From: Sceloporus undulatus
Taxonomy: Eukaryota > Chordata > Lepidosauria > Squamata > Phrynosomatidae
Direction: 5' to 3'
Assembly (NCBI RefSeq): GCF_019175285.1
Contig: NC_056527.1
Coordinates: 115,199,295 to 115,263,294, forward strand
Length of the DNA: 64,000 nucleotides
Below, in pieces: positions 54,440-64,000 of this stretch (positions within the stretch are counted from its first letter, which is position 1; each line of letters opens with the position of its first letter). Position numbers and translations under genes: made by a program. The notes beneath the pieces were generated by a model that was not told where the DNA came from, searched no databases, and saw only the letters and a program-made list of their open reading frames with translations.

Positions 54440-55260
54440 ACTTCACCATTGTCCAATCAGAAACAGGAGGGCCTCTCCCCGGCCCGCCTCCTTTGTGAGC
54501 CGTCAATCATTCCACAGAGAGCTCGCCGAGGTTACACAACTCAAGAGGGCTGTCGATCAAGCTAAGTGGGACCAATCCGAGAGCCGCTTTCCTCCAACCG
54601 CCCCGCCTCTCCATGGAGCTGTCCAATCGGAGCCTCGCTTGCCTTATCACCCGGTTTACAGCTTGTCTGTGTTTTCCCCCTCTCTTCCCCCCCTCGAACT
54701 CTAAGCAGCCAATTAAACACGCGCAAACCTTTTAAAAGCCTAAAGCTGTCCCACGTGGGGTAGTGACTCTCAGCCAATCAATTAGCAGCCGGGTTGTCCC
54801 TCCCCCCCTTACCACTCCAGTCAGAGGCGGGTGCCTTTTGCCCTAAGATGTAAACAAGGCCTCGCGCTGTGACCGTTAAGAGGGTGAGGAGGGTCTCGCG
54901 CTCGCGGCGGGAGGGGGGGCGCCCTCGCGGCTTCTGATTGGCTGAGCTGGGAGCGGCGCGGAGGGGGGAGAGCTCGAGGGGCAAAAGCAGGTCGGTAAGA
55001 ACGAAGGCATTACGGAAAGCGTTCTGATTGGTGGGGAGAGCGGGCCGCTCGGGTGGATGGAACGTTGAGGGGGGTTGGCAAGAGTGTCCCCCCAATATGG
55101 GGCCTCCTGATTGGAGGAGCCCTGAGTATGGCGCGTTCCTATTGGCGGAGAGGTCCAAACAGGGTTGGGAAGAGCTGTAATTGGTTCCTTAGCCCTGTCG
55201 GCTCTTGATTGGTGGCCTGTGGATTCTGGAGTGTTGACGGGAAGCGGATGGTGCTGTTTT
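54440..55260 (+). promoter_or_regulatory. CpG island with CCAAT-box array, probable DCAF11 promoter
   Basis: GC-rich with many CpGs. CCAAT occurs at 54453, 54572, 54623, 54709, 54774 and 55092. ATTGG, the same box reversed, occurs at 54937, 55027, 55110, 55141, 55180 and 55208. An E-box CACGTG lies at 54,752-54,757. A good splice donor, GTCG|GTAAGA, follows base 54,994 and could end a non-coding first exon joined to the acceptor at 57,769. That joining is inference. No CDS was found in the island. A divergent transcript is also possible. Confidence 0.6.
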
Positions 55261-55299
55261 GTGTAAACTCGGAGTGGAGTATGGAGTGGTAACTTCCAC

Positions 55300-55482
55300 G
55301 GTTGTTGTTGTTGTTGTTATGTCTCCAAGCCGTTTCTGACTTATGGCGACGGGGTTTTCTTGGCCACGTCGGTTCAGAGGGGTTTTTCTTAGCAGCTTTT
55401 GCCTTCCTTTGAGGCTGAGAGAGTGTGGCTTTTCCAAGTGTCACCCACTGGGTTTCCAGGGCTGAGTGGGGACTGGGACCCA
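55300..55482 (-). repeat. Sauria-type SINE
   Basis: GTTGTTGTTGTTGTTATGTC tail to GTTTCCAGGGCTGAGTGGGG. The head end is missing. Confidence 0.8.
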
Positions 55483-55524
55483 AATCACGCCGCCACGATG
55501 GCTTCCAGATAGGCCTCACCAATA

Positions 55525-55944
55525 CAGGGTGACCAGACGTCCTCCTTTTCCCGGACAGGTCCTCCATTTCAGCCTCCTGCCAATTCCAAAACACCCTCCA
55601 TTTTGAGCATGACTAAGAAGCATGACTTTATTATATTTGTATCAGTGTTTTTAGCTTTGCTTTCGTAACGTCCTAGTTTTTCTTGAATTTCCCCAAGGGC
55701 CTGGAGACGCATTAAATTGTCCACTAAAACCAGAGACAAAATGTAGGACAAATTCGAGACCAACCAAACTGTAGGACAACTGCAGGACAAAACTCAGCCC
55801 AAAATGTAGGACATTTAAGGTCCTCCCTTTTCCTTAAATGTCCTACATTTTGGGCTGAGTTTTGTCCTGCAGTTGTCCTACAGTTCGGTCTTGAATTTGT
55901 TCCACATTTTGTCCCTGGTAATAGTGGACAGTTATGGCAACCTG
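55525..55944. mobile_element. Fold-back element with nearly perfect 90-bp arms
   Basis: The ends CAGGGTGACCAGACGTCC and GTTATGGCAACCTG are inverted relatives. The inner arms 55,730-55,820 and 55,833-55,918 are almost perfectly complementary (AATGTAGGACATTTAAGG against CCTTAAATGTCCTACATT) around a 12-base loop. It is non-coding and the family is unassigned. Confidence 0.7.
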
Positions 55945-56357
55945 GGAGACCATGCCTTATGAGGAGAGACTCAGGGAGCTGGGGCTGTTTAGCCTGGAGA
56001 AGAGAAGGTTAAGGGGTGATATGAGAGCCCTGTTTAAATATTTGAAGGGATGTCATACTGAGGAGGGAGCAAGCTTGTTTGCTGCTGCTCCAGAGAACAG
56101 GACCCAATGGAGCAATGGATGCAAGCTCCAGGAAAAGAGATTCCCCCTCAACATTAGGAGGAACGTCCTGAGAGTAAGGGCTGTTCGACAATGGAACATA
56201 CTCCTTCCTCGGAGTGGAGTCTGCTTCCTTGGAGGTCTTTAAGCAGAGGCTGGATGGCCATCTCTCGGGGATGCTTTGATTGAGATTTCCTGCATGGCAG
56301 AATGGGGTTGGACTGGATCAGGGCCCTTGCGGTCTCTTCCAAATCTGTGATTCTGTG
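55945..56357 (+). mobile_element. CR1 LINE 3' end
   Basis: CTGGAGAAGAGAAGGTTAAG, CAATGGATGCAAGCTCCAGG, TTCCTTGGAGGTCTTTAAGC and CATGGCAGAATGGGGTTGG run in consensus order without interruption. This is the best-preserved CR1 3' end in the window. Confidence 0.85.
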
Positions 56358-56418
56358 TTTTGCAGTTCCTTGTTCTCCTTGGTGGGGATGACATCTGGTC
56401 ACCTTGCACCAATTAGGA

Positions 56419-56528
56419 GTTTGTTGTGTGCCTGAGAGTGACTTGCTCAAGGGCATCCAGTGGGTTTCCATGGCTGAGCTGTGATTCGAACTCTAGTCTC
56501 CAGAATCTAGTGCTCAAACCACTGTACC
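56419..56528 (-). repeat. Sauria SINE with internal deletion
   Basis: TTTGTTGTGTGCCTGAGAGT joins the tail directly to the body, then runs GTTTCCATGGCTGAGCTGTG to AAACCACTGTACCA. Confidence 0.7.
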
Positions 56529-56534
56529 AAGATA

Positions 56535-56935
56535 TCTTGAAATTACATACTATCTGTATGTATAGTACATACAGATAGCATGTAACAGATAGTACATACA
56601 GATAGTATGTACTTACATATAGTATGTAACATACTTTATGTTATATATTATAAAAGAGTCTATAGTTATATAATTATATAATCTCTCTCTCTCTGGCTTT
56701 TCTTCGCAAACGAAGATTCAGGAAGGACTCGTGATCCCACGCTTTCTACAAGCGCGTTGATGACTAAAAAGGCCAATCTGAGATAAACAAGTCTGGTTGC
56801 AGAAAGCACAGCAGAAAGTCTCCTTGGGTGATGTTTCCGGGTTGTGGTTCTTTCTGTGTTGTCGTTTCTCTTTGAGACTCGTTCGGCATGAGCTTTCAAA
56901 AATATATAATTATATAATGCATATAGTTACATAGT
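56535..56935. repeat. AT-rich palindromic tract and an unclassified 200-bp segment
   Basis: 56,540-56,695 has repeated ACATACAGATAGTATGTAC-like palindromes, TATAATTATATAAT and CT units. 56,696-56,895 (CTTCGCAAACGAAGATTCAG to GAGACTCGTTCGGCATGAGC) is less AT-rich and not like the other families here. Confidence 0.5.
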
Positions 56936-56974
56936 ATAAAAGGGGTATTGTAACACCTTTGAGACTAACTGAGA

Positions 56975-57415
56975 CTGTCTGCACTGCAGAAATAATTCAG
57001 ATTGCCACTGTTTTAACTGCCTTGGCTCCATCCTGTTGAATCCTGGGACTTGTAGTTTGTTGTGGCACCAGTGCTTCTGACAGAGAAGGCTACATATCTC
57101 ACATAACTCCCTAGTATTGAGCCATGGCACTTAAAGCAATGTCAAACTGGATTATTTCTGCAGTGTGGATGCAGTCTGGAAGAACTTTCAGTTAGGTTCA
57201 AAACATTCTGCAGAAATAATCCATTTAGAGTCCGCTTTAACTGCCCTGGATCAGTGCTAGGGGATCCTGGGAATTGTAGTTTATTGTGGCAGCAGAGCTC
57301 TATGACAGAAGACTAAATATTTCACAAAATGACAATTCCCAGAATTCCCTAGTACTGAGCCAGGGCAGTTAAAGCGCTCTCAAACTGGATTATTTCTGCA
57401 GTGTGTTTTGGGCCC
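56975..57415. mobile_element. Two FB1 fold-back MITEs in a row
   Basis: 56,978-57,178 and 57,203-57,412, each with CTGCAGAAATAATYC-type left arms and GGATTATTTCTGCAGTGTG right arms. They lie just upstream of the DCAF11 coding start. Confidence 0.75.
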
Positions 57416-57769
57416 TTGTCTCAGAGGCACTACAAGATCGCTTTGCGTACTGTTTTTCCAGACTTACGCAGCTATGCCTTTGAATTCTGTTGTGACTGAG
57501 AATAAGGCTGTGGTTATATAAAACCAAACAAGTTGTTATGGAAGCAAGTGAGAGTGTATATGGTGGTATCTGAAAGTTGTCGGGTCAAAGGGCCTGATGG
57601 GTGTGGCGTGCTAAAAGGGACCTACGCTGGGTAGTGAGTGAAGAGGGCTGATGGGTAAGTCTTTGGGCCATGGTGCAAAAGGGAGACGCTTCGATCACCA
57701 CCCGCCTCCCCTCTCTCTCCCACTGTGTACAAAGTTCTCTGATTAGTGGCTCAGGATTTTCCTTTTCAG

Positions 57770-57852
57770 GGAAAGCACGGTCCTTCTCTTGGGTTACTGA
57801 ACACCAGGAGGAGAGTTATATATCTGCACAGACCTGAAGAATGCCGTAAGTC
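57770..57852 (+). other. DCAF11: DCAF11 5' UTR part of the first coding exon
   Basis: An acceptor, GATTTTCCTTTTCAG, ends at 57,769, and the ATG is at 57,853. The acceptor implies an upstream non-coding exon, for which the CpG island at about 55 kb is the natural source. The start at 57,853 was chosen because it gives MGSRSSSNAGSG, like human MGSRNSSSAGSG. Confidence 0.5.
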
Positions 57853-60800
57853 ATGGGCTCCCGCAGCAGTAGCAACGCTGGCTCGGGCGGCCGAGATAAC
57901 CAGGGCAGCTGGTCGCAGAGGGACTCGGGGAGTCTGCGCAGTGAAGAAGAGGACGACGAGGATGTGGATCTGGCCCAGGTACTGGCATATCTACTGCGCA
58001 GGTAACTCATCCCCTTGCCCCCACCCTTCCCAGTCAAATTTGGGTGTGGGGGATGACCCCTGGATAGTCTATGCTTGTTCCCGACACCCATCCAGATCAA
58101 AGATGGACCTTAAGATGGCCATGAAACAAGACAGGGGGCCTTTCTGCCAGGGAGGACCCAAGAAGCTCTGTCACAAGAGGAGAGGAAGGAAAAGGAATTA
58201 GTTGTGTCTTTCCTGCCTGATCGGACTGTGGACAGCAAGAACTTGGAATCAGGTGGTGGTGCTCTGTATGGAGTCTTGGGGGACAGTGCTCCAAAATCCA
58301 GTCTTGTTTGGGTTTTTTTTCCCTCCCTGAGGTGCTCCAGATACCATACATTTACTCTCAGATATACACAGATCCTGATTTTAATGTTCTGTGGTGCTAG
58401 GATGTCAAAATTGAGATGAGCACATCAAAGAATGGATGCATCATATTTTCAAGGGCCTATGGATATATTTAATGATGGGAACAGCATAACTAAATGGTAT
58501 GGCTTGCTTCCTTCCTTGGGGACAGCTTGGAGAGGTACTAGATGGATGGTTGGATATATGATTTGGCCCAAGTTTTATTGTTTTGCTGATCAGCTGGGGT
58601 GCGTTCTTAGTTGAGGGGGGGTCACACCAGAATCTCAAAGAGTATATCACTACATCCTGTAATGTATTATGGCTGCTTCCTTACAAGTAGAGGATGTTTT
58701 ATGTTTTCTTCTGCAGACTTGTGGTCTTGGCATTAAAATATCTGAAGAGCTTATCTACACTCATATTCAGGGCATGTATTGCGCAGAATGGGAGAGGTTT
58801 TTAATAAATAAACAGATTCCATACTTAGGATATCAATTCTGGGAAAGAAAAGTATGTCTGAAGGGCTAACTTTCCTTCTGAAGGATTTTGAAGCTGCTGT
58901 CTGAGTTCTGAGAGGAAGCCAGCATATTTTCAGGCGTGTATAACAAGGGAAAATGAATTCTGCAGTGCTTTTGATACTGGTTTTGGGAGGCCACAAAGCA
59001 TTTGGGGTTTTTTTTTATCCATGTCTTGTTTACCAGCTGGAACAATTTTTGAAAGGCAAAATAGACCTCTCTATCCTTTCATGGTCTGCAGCCTTCTTTG
59101 TTGACTCTGATATTCATGTTTACATTTGCTTTTGATTTTCCTGGACGCCGGAGCCTCGCTTGCTACCTTAGGTCATGCCCTGCCCCACCCCACTGGTGAA
59201 ATGGCTCTATGCCTTTTAGCAGGTGGAATTGTGAGAGACTTAGGGTCCATCACTCATGCCTTCACAATTTGTGTTAAAATTAAGATGCCGCATAATCCTA
59301 GAGATTGAAGGTTTTCTTATGAGTGAAACTCTGTGCTAAGGAGAAGCTCTGTAGGCTTAATTTCTAGCCTTTGTACACCAGTAAAGATGGAAGAGCCATC
59401 TCAAGAAAAACAGGTGGCCACCTCAAATATTTCTATTGATGCTGAATGCAGTAGCCCATTTTCAGGCAGAGGTGGGTGGGTTGGAGAACTGTGTTAATCT
59501 GGGGCTACAAGGTTTGTGCTATTTTCTTATGCCATGGGCATGAAATAAGGTACCAACTAAATGAATTGAGTTCTCTGTCACCCATTCCCATTTGCACCCT
59601 CTTGTTTTACCTGTGTTCCTGTTGTAAAGTATTAGGCAGTGTCTTTTAAATATTAATTCCCAGGCTTGGGATGCAGTATCTGGAAAAATGCTGCAGCTCT
59701 TTTTTTTCTCCCCCCCCCCCCCCTTTTATGTTCTTGCTTCTCCACTTCTCAAAAATAATCTAATCCCAGTGAGTTTTATCAAGGCAAAATCCACACCCCA
59801 AGTTCTGCCTTAATTTGGTGCACCCCAAAACTAATCCTGTGTTTTCTGGGCTCCAGCTAATGGTTACATTAAATTATGAGGAGACAAGCAGGAAACAAAT
59901 AAATTCAATGCTGATTCTCTGCTTTCCCTGCAAATTAGAAATCCATAATGTCTTCTGTTTTCTCCTTTGCTGCTCTCCTCAGAGGACAGTTTCACCTGAT
60001 GCAAGGTGGTGGAGCAGCCAGTGTCCGGGTGTTCCAGACCCTCTCCGACTCGGACGACGACAATGATAATGCTTGGGAAGGGAGGCTAGGAGATCAGTAC
60101 AAACCCACAGGTACCAGTCCAAACTTTGCATGGGCATACTACTCAAGATTTAAATAATTGTTTGAATAGTGATTTCTGTGATGGCTGGACTCCCACACCC
60201 ATTGAGTGGAGCGGAGATTAGATCCAAGAATTTAGGGATTTAAGGCTTTTCTTTTTAAAGTCTGAAGCATTTGGAACCTAATAAGTTCCAGACAAGGCTA
60301 GGTGTGGTCCAAAGTTTTCTGTAGGAGATTGATACTGGCCAGGATATTCAGCACTCTGAACAGTTTAGCTGTAAAAAAATAAAAGAAATCTAGTCCTCAT
60401 GGCTATAGAGGTAATCTTAAATGTGTAAACATTGTCTAGATTCAGCAGGGACAACAGAACAGTTGGGCTCTTGTCTCTGATCAGTTTCTCTTACTGTCAT
60501 CATCTGCAGTGGATCTGAGGCCAGACACCCGGGACCTTCAGTGCAACGAGATCAAAACACGCATCCAGTTGGCAACAGGCAGGCTGGGTTCAGGGCGAGC
60601 CGAGTGTAGTATCCCCAGACTTCTTTGCCAGGTGCCTGTTTGCTTCGTATTGAAATAAAGCTTGGGCTAGGAATGTAATGACTTCTCAAGGTGCGGGTGG
60701 CGGAGGGTAGCAGTCTGGCTTTCTGTTACATGAAGACTTTAGGCAGTGCTGCTCTAATCATCTATCTTGTCTGGAAATGAATCCTCCAATATGAAGCTTA

Positions 60801-63800
60801 TACCTCTTTCTCTACACAGAGTAGCATCATACTTCTCATTGCTTAATTTGTTCAAGACTAAGTCCTGATTGGCCAATGACTTTGGATCTGTGTCCAGGAT
60901 ATTGGAAGAAATAGAAAACTATTTGATTCCATAGATTCTCACATGTTTTTAGGCCTTCAGATGAGCCCATATTGGTAATAGTGTCAATCATGCAAATCCT
61001 GGTAAGAGCAGCAACATCGTAAGTCTCCTTGGTGGAAGTCCCCTCTCTTGGGAACATTGTAGAATCATAGAATCTTGGCTGGATTCTTAGTTATCTTCCT
61101 CCTCTGATTCACAGTGGCCAGCTTTTTTGCAGAAGGCCTTTGGCTTGTAAAATCCTTGACTAATACATGATTTGCTCTTTGGAAGCTTTACACGTGCTAT
61201 TTTAGAGCTGTCATTCCTTTCAGATGGTTACTTCCCAATCCTTTTGTTACCAGAATATCTAAGATGCTGTGGGTGCTATGGCATGAGCCAAACAGCATGG
61301 GGTAATTCTTGTGAGGTAGGTTATCCTGAAGAACAGGAATTGGCTGTAAGCCTCTGGGTGAGCCTTATGGCTGCCAGTTGAGTTTGCCAGTGTGTGATCC
61401 TCAGAATCTGTCAGCCTTCTTGAAAAAGAGCCAAGACCACAAGGGGGGTTCAGTTGCAGTGACTCTTCCACACTAGTGATGGCAAAATATGGAAAGTGTG
61501 TGATGGAACAGGTGGATAAATCAAGTGTGAGCTGCTGCATTGATACTAAAGAGGAATCCAGAAGCTGTGAGGTGATACCATTGACTACCAATTTGAATGT
61601 CAGTTTGAATATGGTTCTGCCTGACTCCTATAGCAAAATGGAATTTTACCCCGCCCTGGGTTTTTGTATGTCCAGGTTTGTTTCCTATCATTTTTCTTTC
61701 AATAGAATAGATTATGAGGTGGCTGAACTACAGCCCTTGCAGATTGCTTCCTCTTTTTCCTTTTTTCATTTGTTTCTTCCTTTCTCTCTCCACAGAGAGA
61801 GCGTGGCCTTTGTCATAACAGCAGTTTCTCTCCTGGAGAATGCTCGCGGGTGGTGTCACAGTAAGTGTCTGATAAAGGAGACCTGGGGAGAAAGTAACAG
61901 CTAAGAATGTCTCCCATAATAACCCAGGATTATCTTTTCCCTTCCTTCCAGTTTTCTCCCAAATAACTTGGCCTTTACAGACTCCTATTCTCAAAAGGCT
62001 TTCTGTGGGATCTATTCTCGTGATGGACGACTATTTATGTCTGCTTGTCAAGGTATCTTCCAAACAGTTCCTACCTGAGAAAATTTGCTTCCCTAGACAT
62101 TCTGGGGGCATCTCAGAATTCCTTAGTTCAGGCACACTCTCTAGTGACACAGATGCTTGGCATTACAGCTATCAAGTGGTCTATAATGCTCTTATGGCCC
62201 TTCTGAGAAAGAATGTTCTTCTTGCATCGTGAGAAATAGTGTCTCCTCACGGTGTTGCTGTTCTGGCACAAAATTTCACCTGTTCTCCATGAAGACCCAA
62301 GGAACTATTTTTTACCAGATTGCCAAACTAAACAGTGTGGCCACTCTATCCCACCTCCTTTTTACCCTTTTGAACAAAATATACAGAATTACCTAGAAGT
62401 TGGTTCTTTGGATAAGTTAATCCAAGTGATTTCCATGTTTTTACAAAGACAATAAAACTTATCTCTTATCAGATTCTCTTTGTCCAAATCAAGAACTAAA
62501 CATAGGGATGGTATACAGTTTACAAGCGTGTAGTAACCACTACACCAGTGTGATATAGTGGTTTGAGCGCAGAAGTAGGACTCTGGTGATCGGGGCTCAA
62601 TTCTGCATCACTCATGGGTCACCTTGGTGAGTCACACACTCTCAGCCCTACTGAGTGACCTTGACTGAATCACACAGACTCAGCCCCAGAAAACCCCATG
62701 ATAGGTTTGCGTTAGGGTTGCCATAATTCAGTAATGACTTGAAGGCATACAACAATAGCAGAACCTTTAATTGATCATCTGTATCTTGTTCCTGGTCCAG
62801 ATCTATAAGAGACTCGGTGACCAGCCAGATAGGTTAGATTGTCACCTTGGAACCCATAAGTCTCCCTGCCCCCACTGAAAGAGCTGCAGCATCCGGGAGT
62901 ATGATAGTGGGGTGCTTTTGTGCTCATGCCCTGCTTGTGGCCTTCCCTTAATTAATCACAGCTCTTCTTTGTTTCATCCATATCAAAGGTGGTATCTGTT
63001 TTCTATAGCAATGAGCAAACACTCAGATTCTAATAACATACATAGGGTGCAACTATCCTGTAGAAATCATACAAATTGGCACAATTTTAAGTGCTTTAGC
63101 TCTATCCTATGGAATTATGGGATTTGTAGTTTTAAAAGGTCTTCAGCCTTCTCTGCCAAGGAGTGCTGGTGCCTCACAAAACTGCAAACCCCGGAATTCT
63201 GTAAGATACAGCCATGGCAGTGAAAGCGGTGTCAAATTGCATTTTTTCTACATTATTAGCTACACCCTCAGGTAATTCCCCAGGGGTTTGCCACTGTGTT
63301 AGGTATCCTAATAAGTGCCTCACTTGAATAAAGATAGGATCATTAAGGCTACTGTGGCTGGCTTTGTGAGTAAGAATCTTCTTTGTTCGCTACCCAAATC
63401 TTCAGATCAGAGAATCCGCTTATATGACTGCACCTATGGGGCATTCCGGAAGTTCCGGAGCATCAAAGCACGAGATGTCGGTTGGAGTGTCCTGGATGTA
63501 GCCTTCACTCCCGATGGGGCCCATTTCCTTTACTCCAGCTGGTCAGACTACAGTGAGTGTAACCAGCTACCAAGAAGAGGGAAACAGAGTCCTGTGTTAG
63601 TCCCTGAGGTCCCTTGACCCTTTCTTTCTCTTTCTTAGTTCACATTTGCAACATTTATGGTGAGAGTGATACCCACACAGCTCTGGATCTTAGGTATGGA
63701 GGGGACCCCACCTATTCCAATTGAATGAAACAAGTACTACATTTGGTTCCAATGCTTTTCTCCCTTTTACAGGCCTGAGGAGCGCCGCTTTGCTGTCTTT

Positions 63801-63841
63801 TCCCTTGCAGTCTCCTCAGATGGAAGAGAAGTGCTTGGCGG
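57853..63841 (+). CDS. DCAF11: DCAF11 (WDR23), coding exons 1-8, 3' part outside the window
   Basis: It is a WD40-repeat substrate receptor that binds DDB1 in the CUL4 ubiquitin ligase. Exons: 57853-58001, 59983-60110, 60510-60631, 61796-61860, 61952-62052, 63406-63552, 63639-63693, 63773-63841. All introns are GT...AG and the phases agree. About 279 residues are encoded; the human protein has 546. An acidic N-terminal stretch (SEEEDDEDVDLAQVLAYLLR) is followed by MQGGGAA, the conserved NEIKTRIQLATGRLG, RERGLCH, then the first WD repeats (DSYSQKAFCGIYSRDGRLF, QRIRLYDCTYG, IKARDVGWSVLDVAFTPDG, FLYSSWSDY, IYGESDTHTALDLRPEERR). The reading ends at EVLGG with a GTAAGC donor. The rest lies beyond base 64,000. 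Confidence 0.95.
58002..59982. other. DCAF11 intron 1
   Basis: Mostly unique sequence with a mixed T/C run at 59,700-59,724. No repeat family from the rest of the window was recognised, unlike the PCK2 introns. Confidence 0.5.
60632..61795. other. DCAF11 intron 3
   Basis: No clear repeats or exon-like frames. A short CR1-end-like AGAATCATAGAATCTTGG lies near 61,062. The T/C-rich tract at 61,750-61,790 is the acceptor region. Confidence 0.45.
62544..62756 (+). repeat. Sauria-type SINE (DCAF11 intron 5)
   Basis: The head GTGTGATATAGTGGTTTGAG, a partly duplicated body (GTGAGTCACACACTCTCAGC and CTGAATCACACAGACTCAGC) and the tail TGACTTGAAGGCATACAACA. Confidence 0.8.
63046..63266. mobile_element. 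Fold-back MITE FB1 (DCAF11 intron 5)
   Basis: CTGTAGAAATCATACAAATT at the left and CGGTGTCAAATTGCATTTTT at the right, with GGGATTTGTAGTTTTAAAAG and CAAAACTGCAAACCCCGG between. It ends 140 bp before exon 6. Confidence 0.65.
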
Positions 63842-64000
63842 GTAAGCAAGCCTTTGGCCTCGACCCTTCCAAGAGCCCCTCTTTCACTCACAAAGGTGTG
63901 GACACCTTTTGTGCATTGACCAAGATGGTTCCTGGATTTGATCTACACTAATATGAGTTGGTTCTTCTGAAACAATGTAGCTTTCTAGCGTCTTTTTTAT

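Noticed and set aside
55139-55594. Minus-strand frame of 151 residues across the DCAF11 island
   Set aside because: It runs through a SINE and CpG-rich promoter DNA, with a low-complexity Asn run from the GTT repeat.
57746-58201. Alternative frame of 151 residues over DCAF11 exon 1
   Set aside because: It is in a different frame from the conserved MGSRSSS...DEDVDLAQ reading and continues into intron 1.

Overview
This looks like nuclear DNA from a squamate reptile, most likely a lizard. Two host genes are present, in the order PCK2 then DCAF11, both on the + strand; the same neighbours occur on human chromosome 14. The repeats agree with a squamate source: tRNA-headed SINEs with a Bov-B-type tail (Sauria-SINE type), 5S rRNA-headed SINEs, CR1 3' ends, a Bov-B/RTE fragment, and many fold-back and Tc1/mariner- or hAT-like MITEs. 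The genus cannot be fixed from the sequence alone. Gene calls rest on conserved protein sequence and on splice sites whose phases agree from exon to exon. Repeat borders were read by eye and may be off by 5 to 20 bases.

Layout. Bases 1-24,480 contain no recognisable host exon. They are intergenic or far-upstream DNA filled with nested repeats, two 100-N assembly gaps (9281-9380 and 9882-9981) and one solo LTR with a 5-bp target duplication. At 24.2-25.6 kb a long GGAA/GAAA microsatellite is followed by a CpG island (24,480-24,990) and a pyrimidine-rich tract. The island is the best candidate for the PCK2 promoter and first exon. PCK2 exons 2 to 10 lie between 34,081 and 49,115 and encode about 630 residues of mitochondrial GTP-dependent PEP carboxykinase with its active-site residues intact. 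The PCK2 introns carry many MITEs, SINEs, a second solo-LTR candidate, and a LINE tail next to the last splice acceptor.

Bases 49,132-57,769 are intergenic. They hold several fold-back MITEs and a second CpG island (about 54,440-55,260) containing a dense array of CCAAT boxes. This island is probably the DCAF11 promoter with an upstream non-coding exon. DCAF11 coding starts at 57,853. Eight coding exons, covering about half the protein, are present before the window ends at 64,000.

The two host genes are not known to share a pathway. PCK2 makes phosphoenolpyruvate from oxaloacetate in mitochondria. DCAF11 is a WD40 substrate receptor of the CUL4-DDB1 ubiquitin ligase. I found no convincing new biological system. 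The more interesting material is in the repeats (nested insertions, an occupied and an empty copy of one repeat, multi-copy families I cannot classify) and in the two promoter islands.
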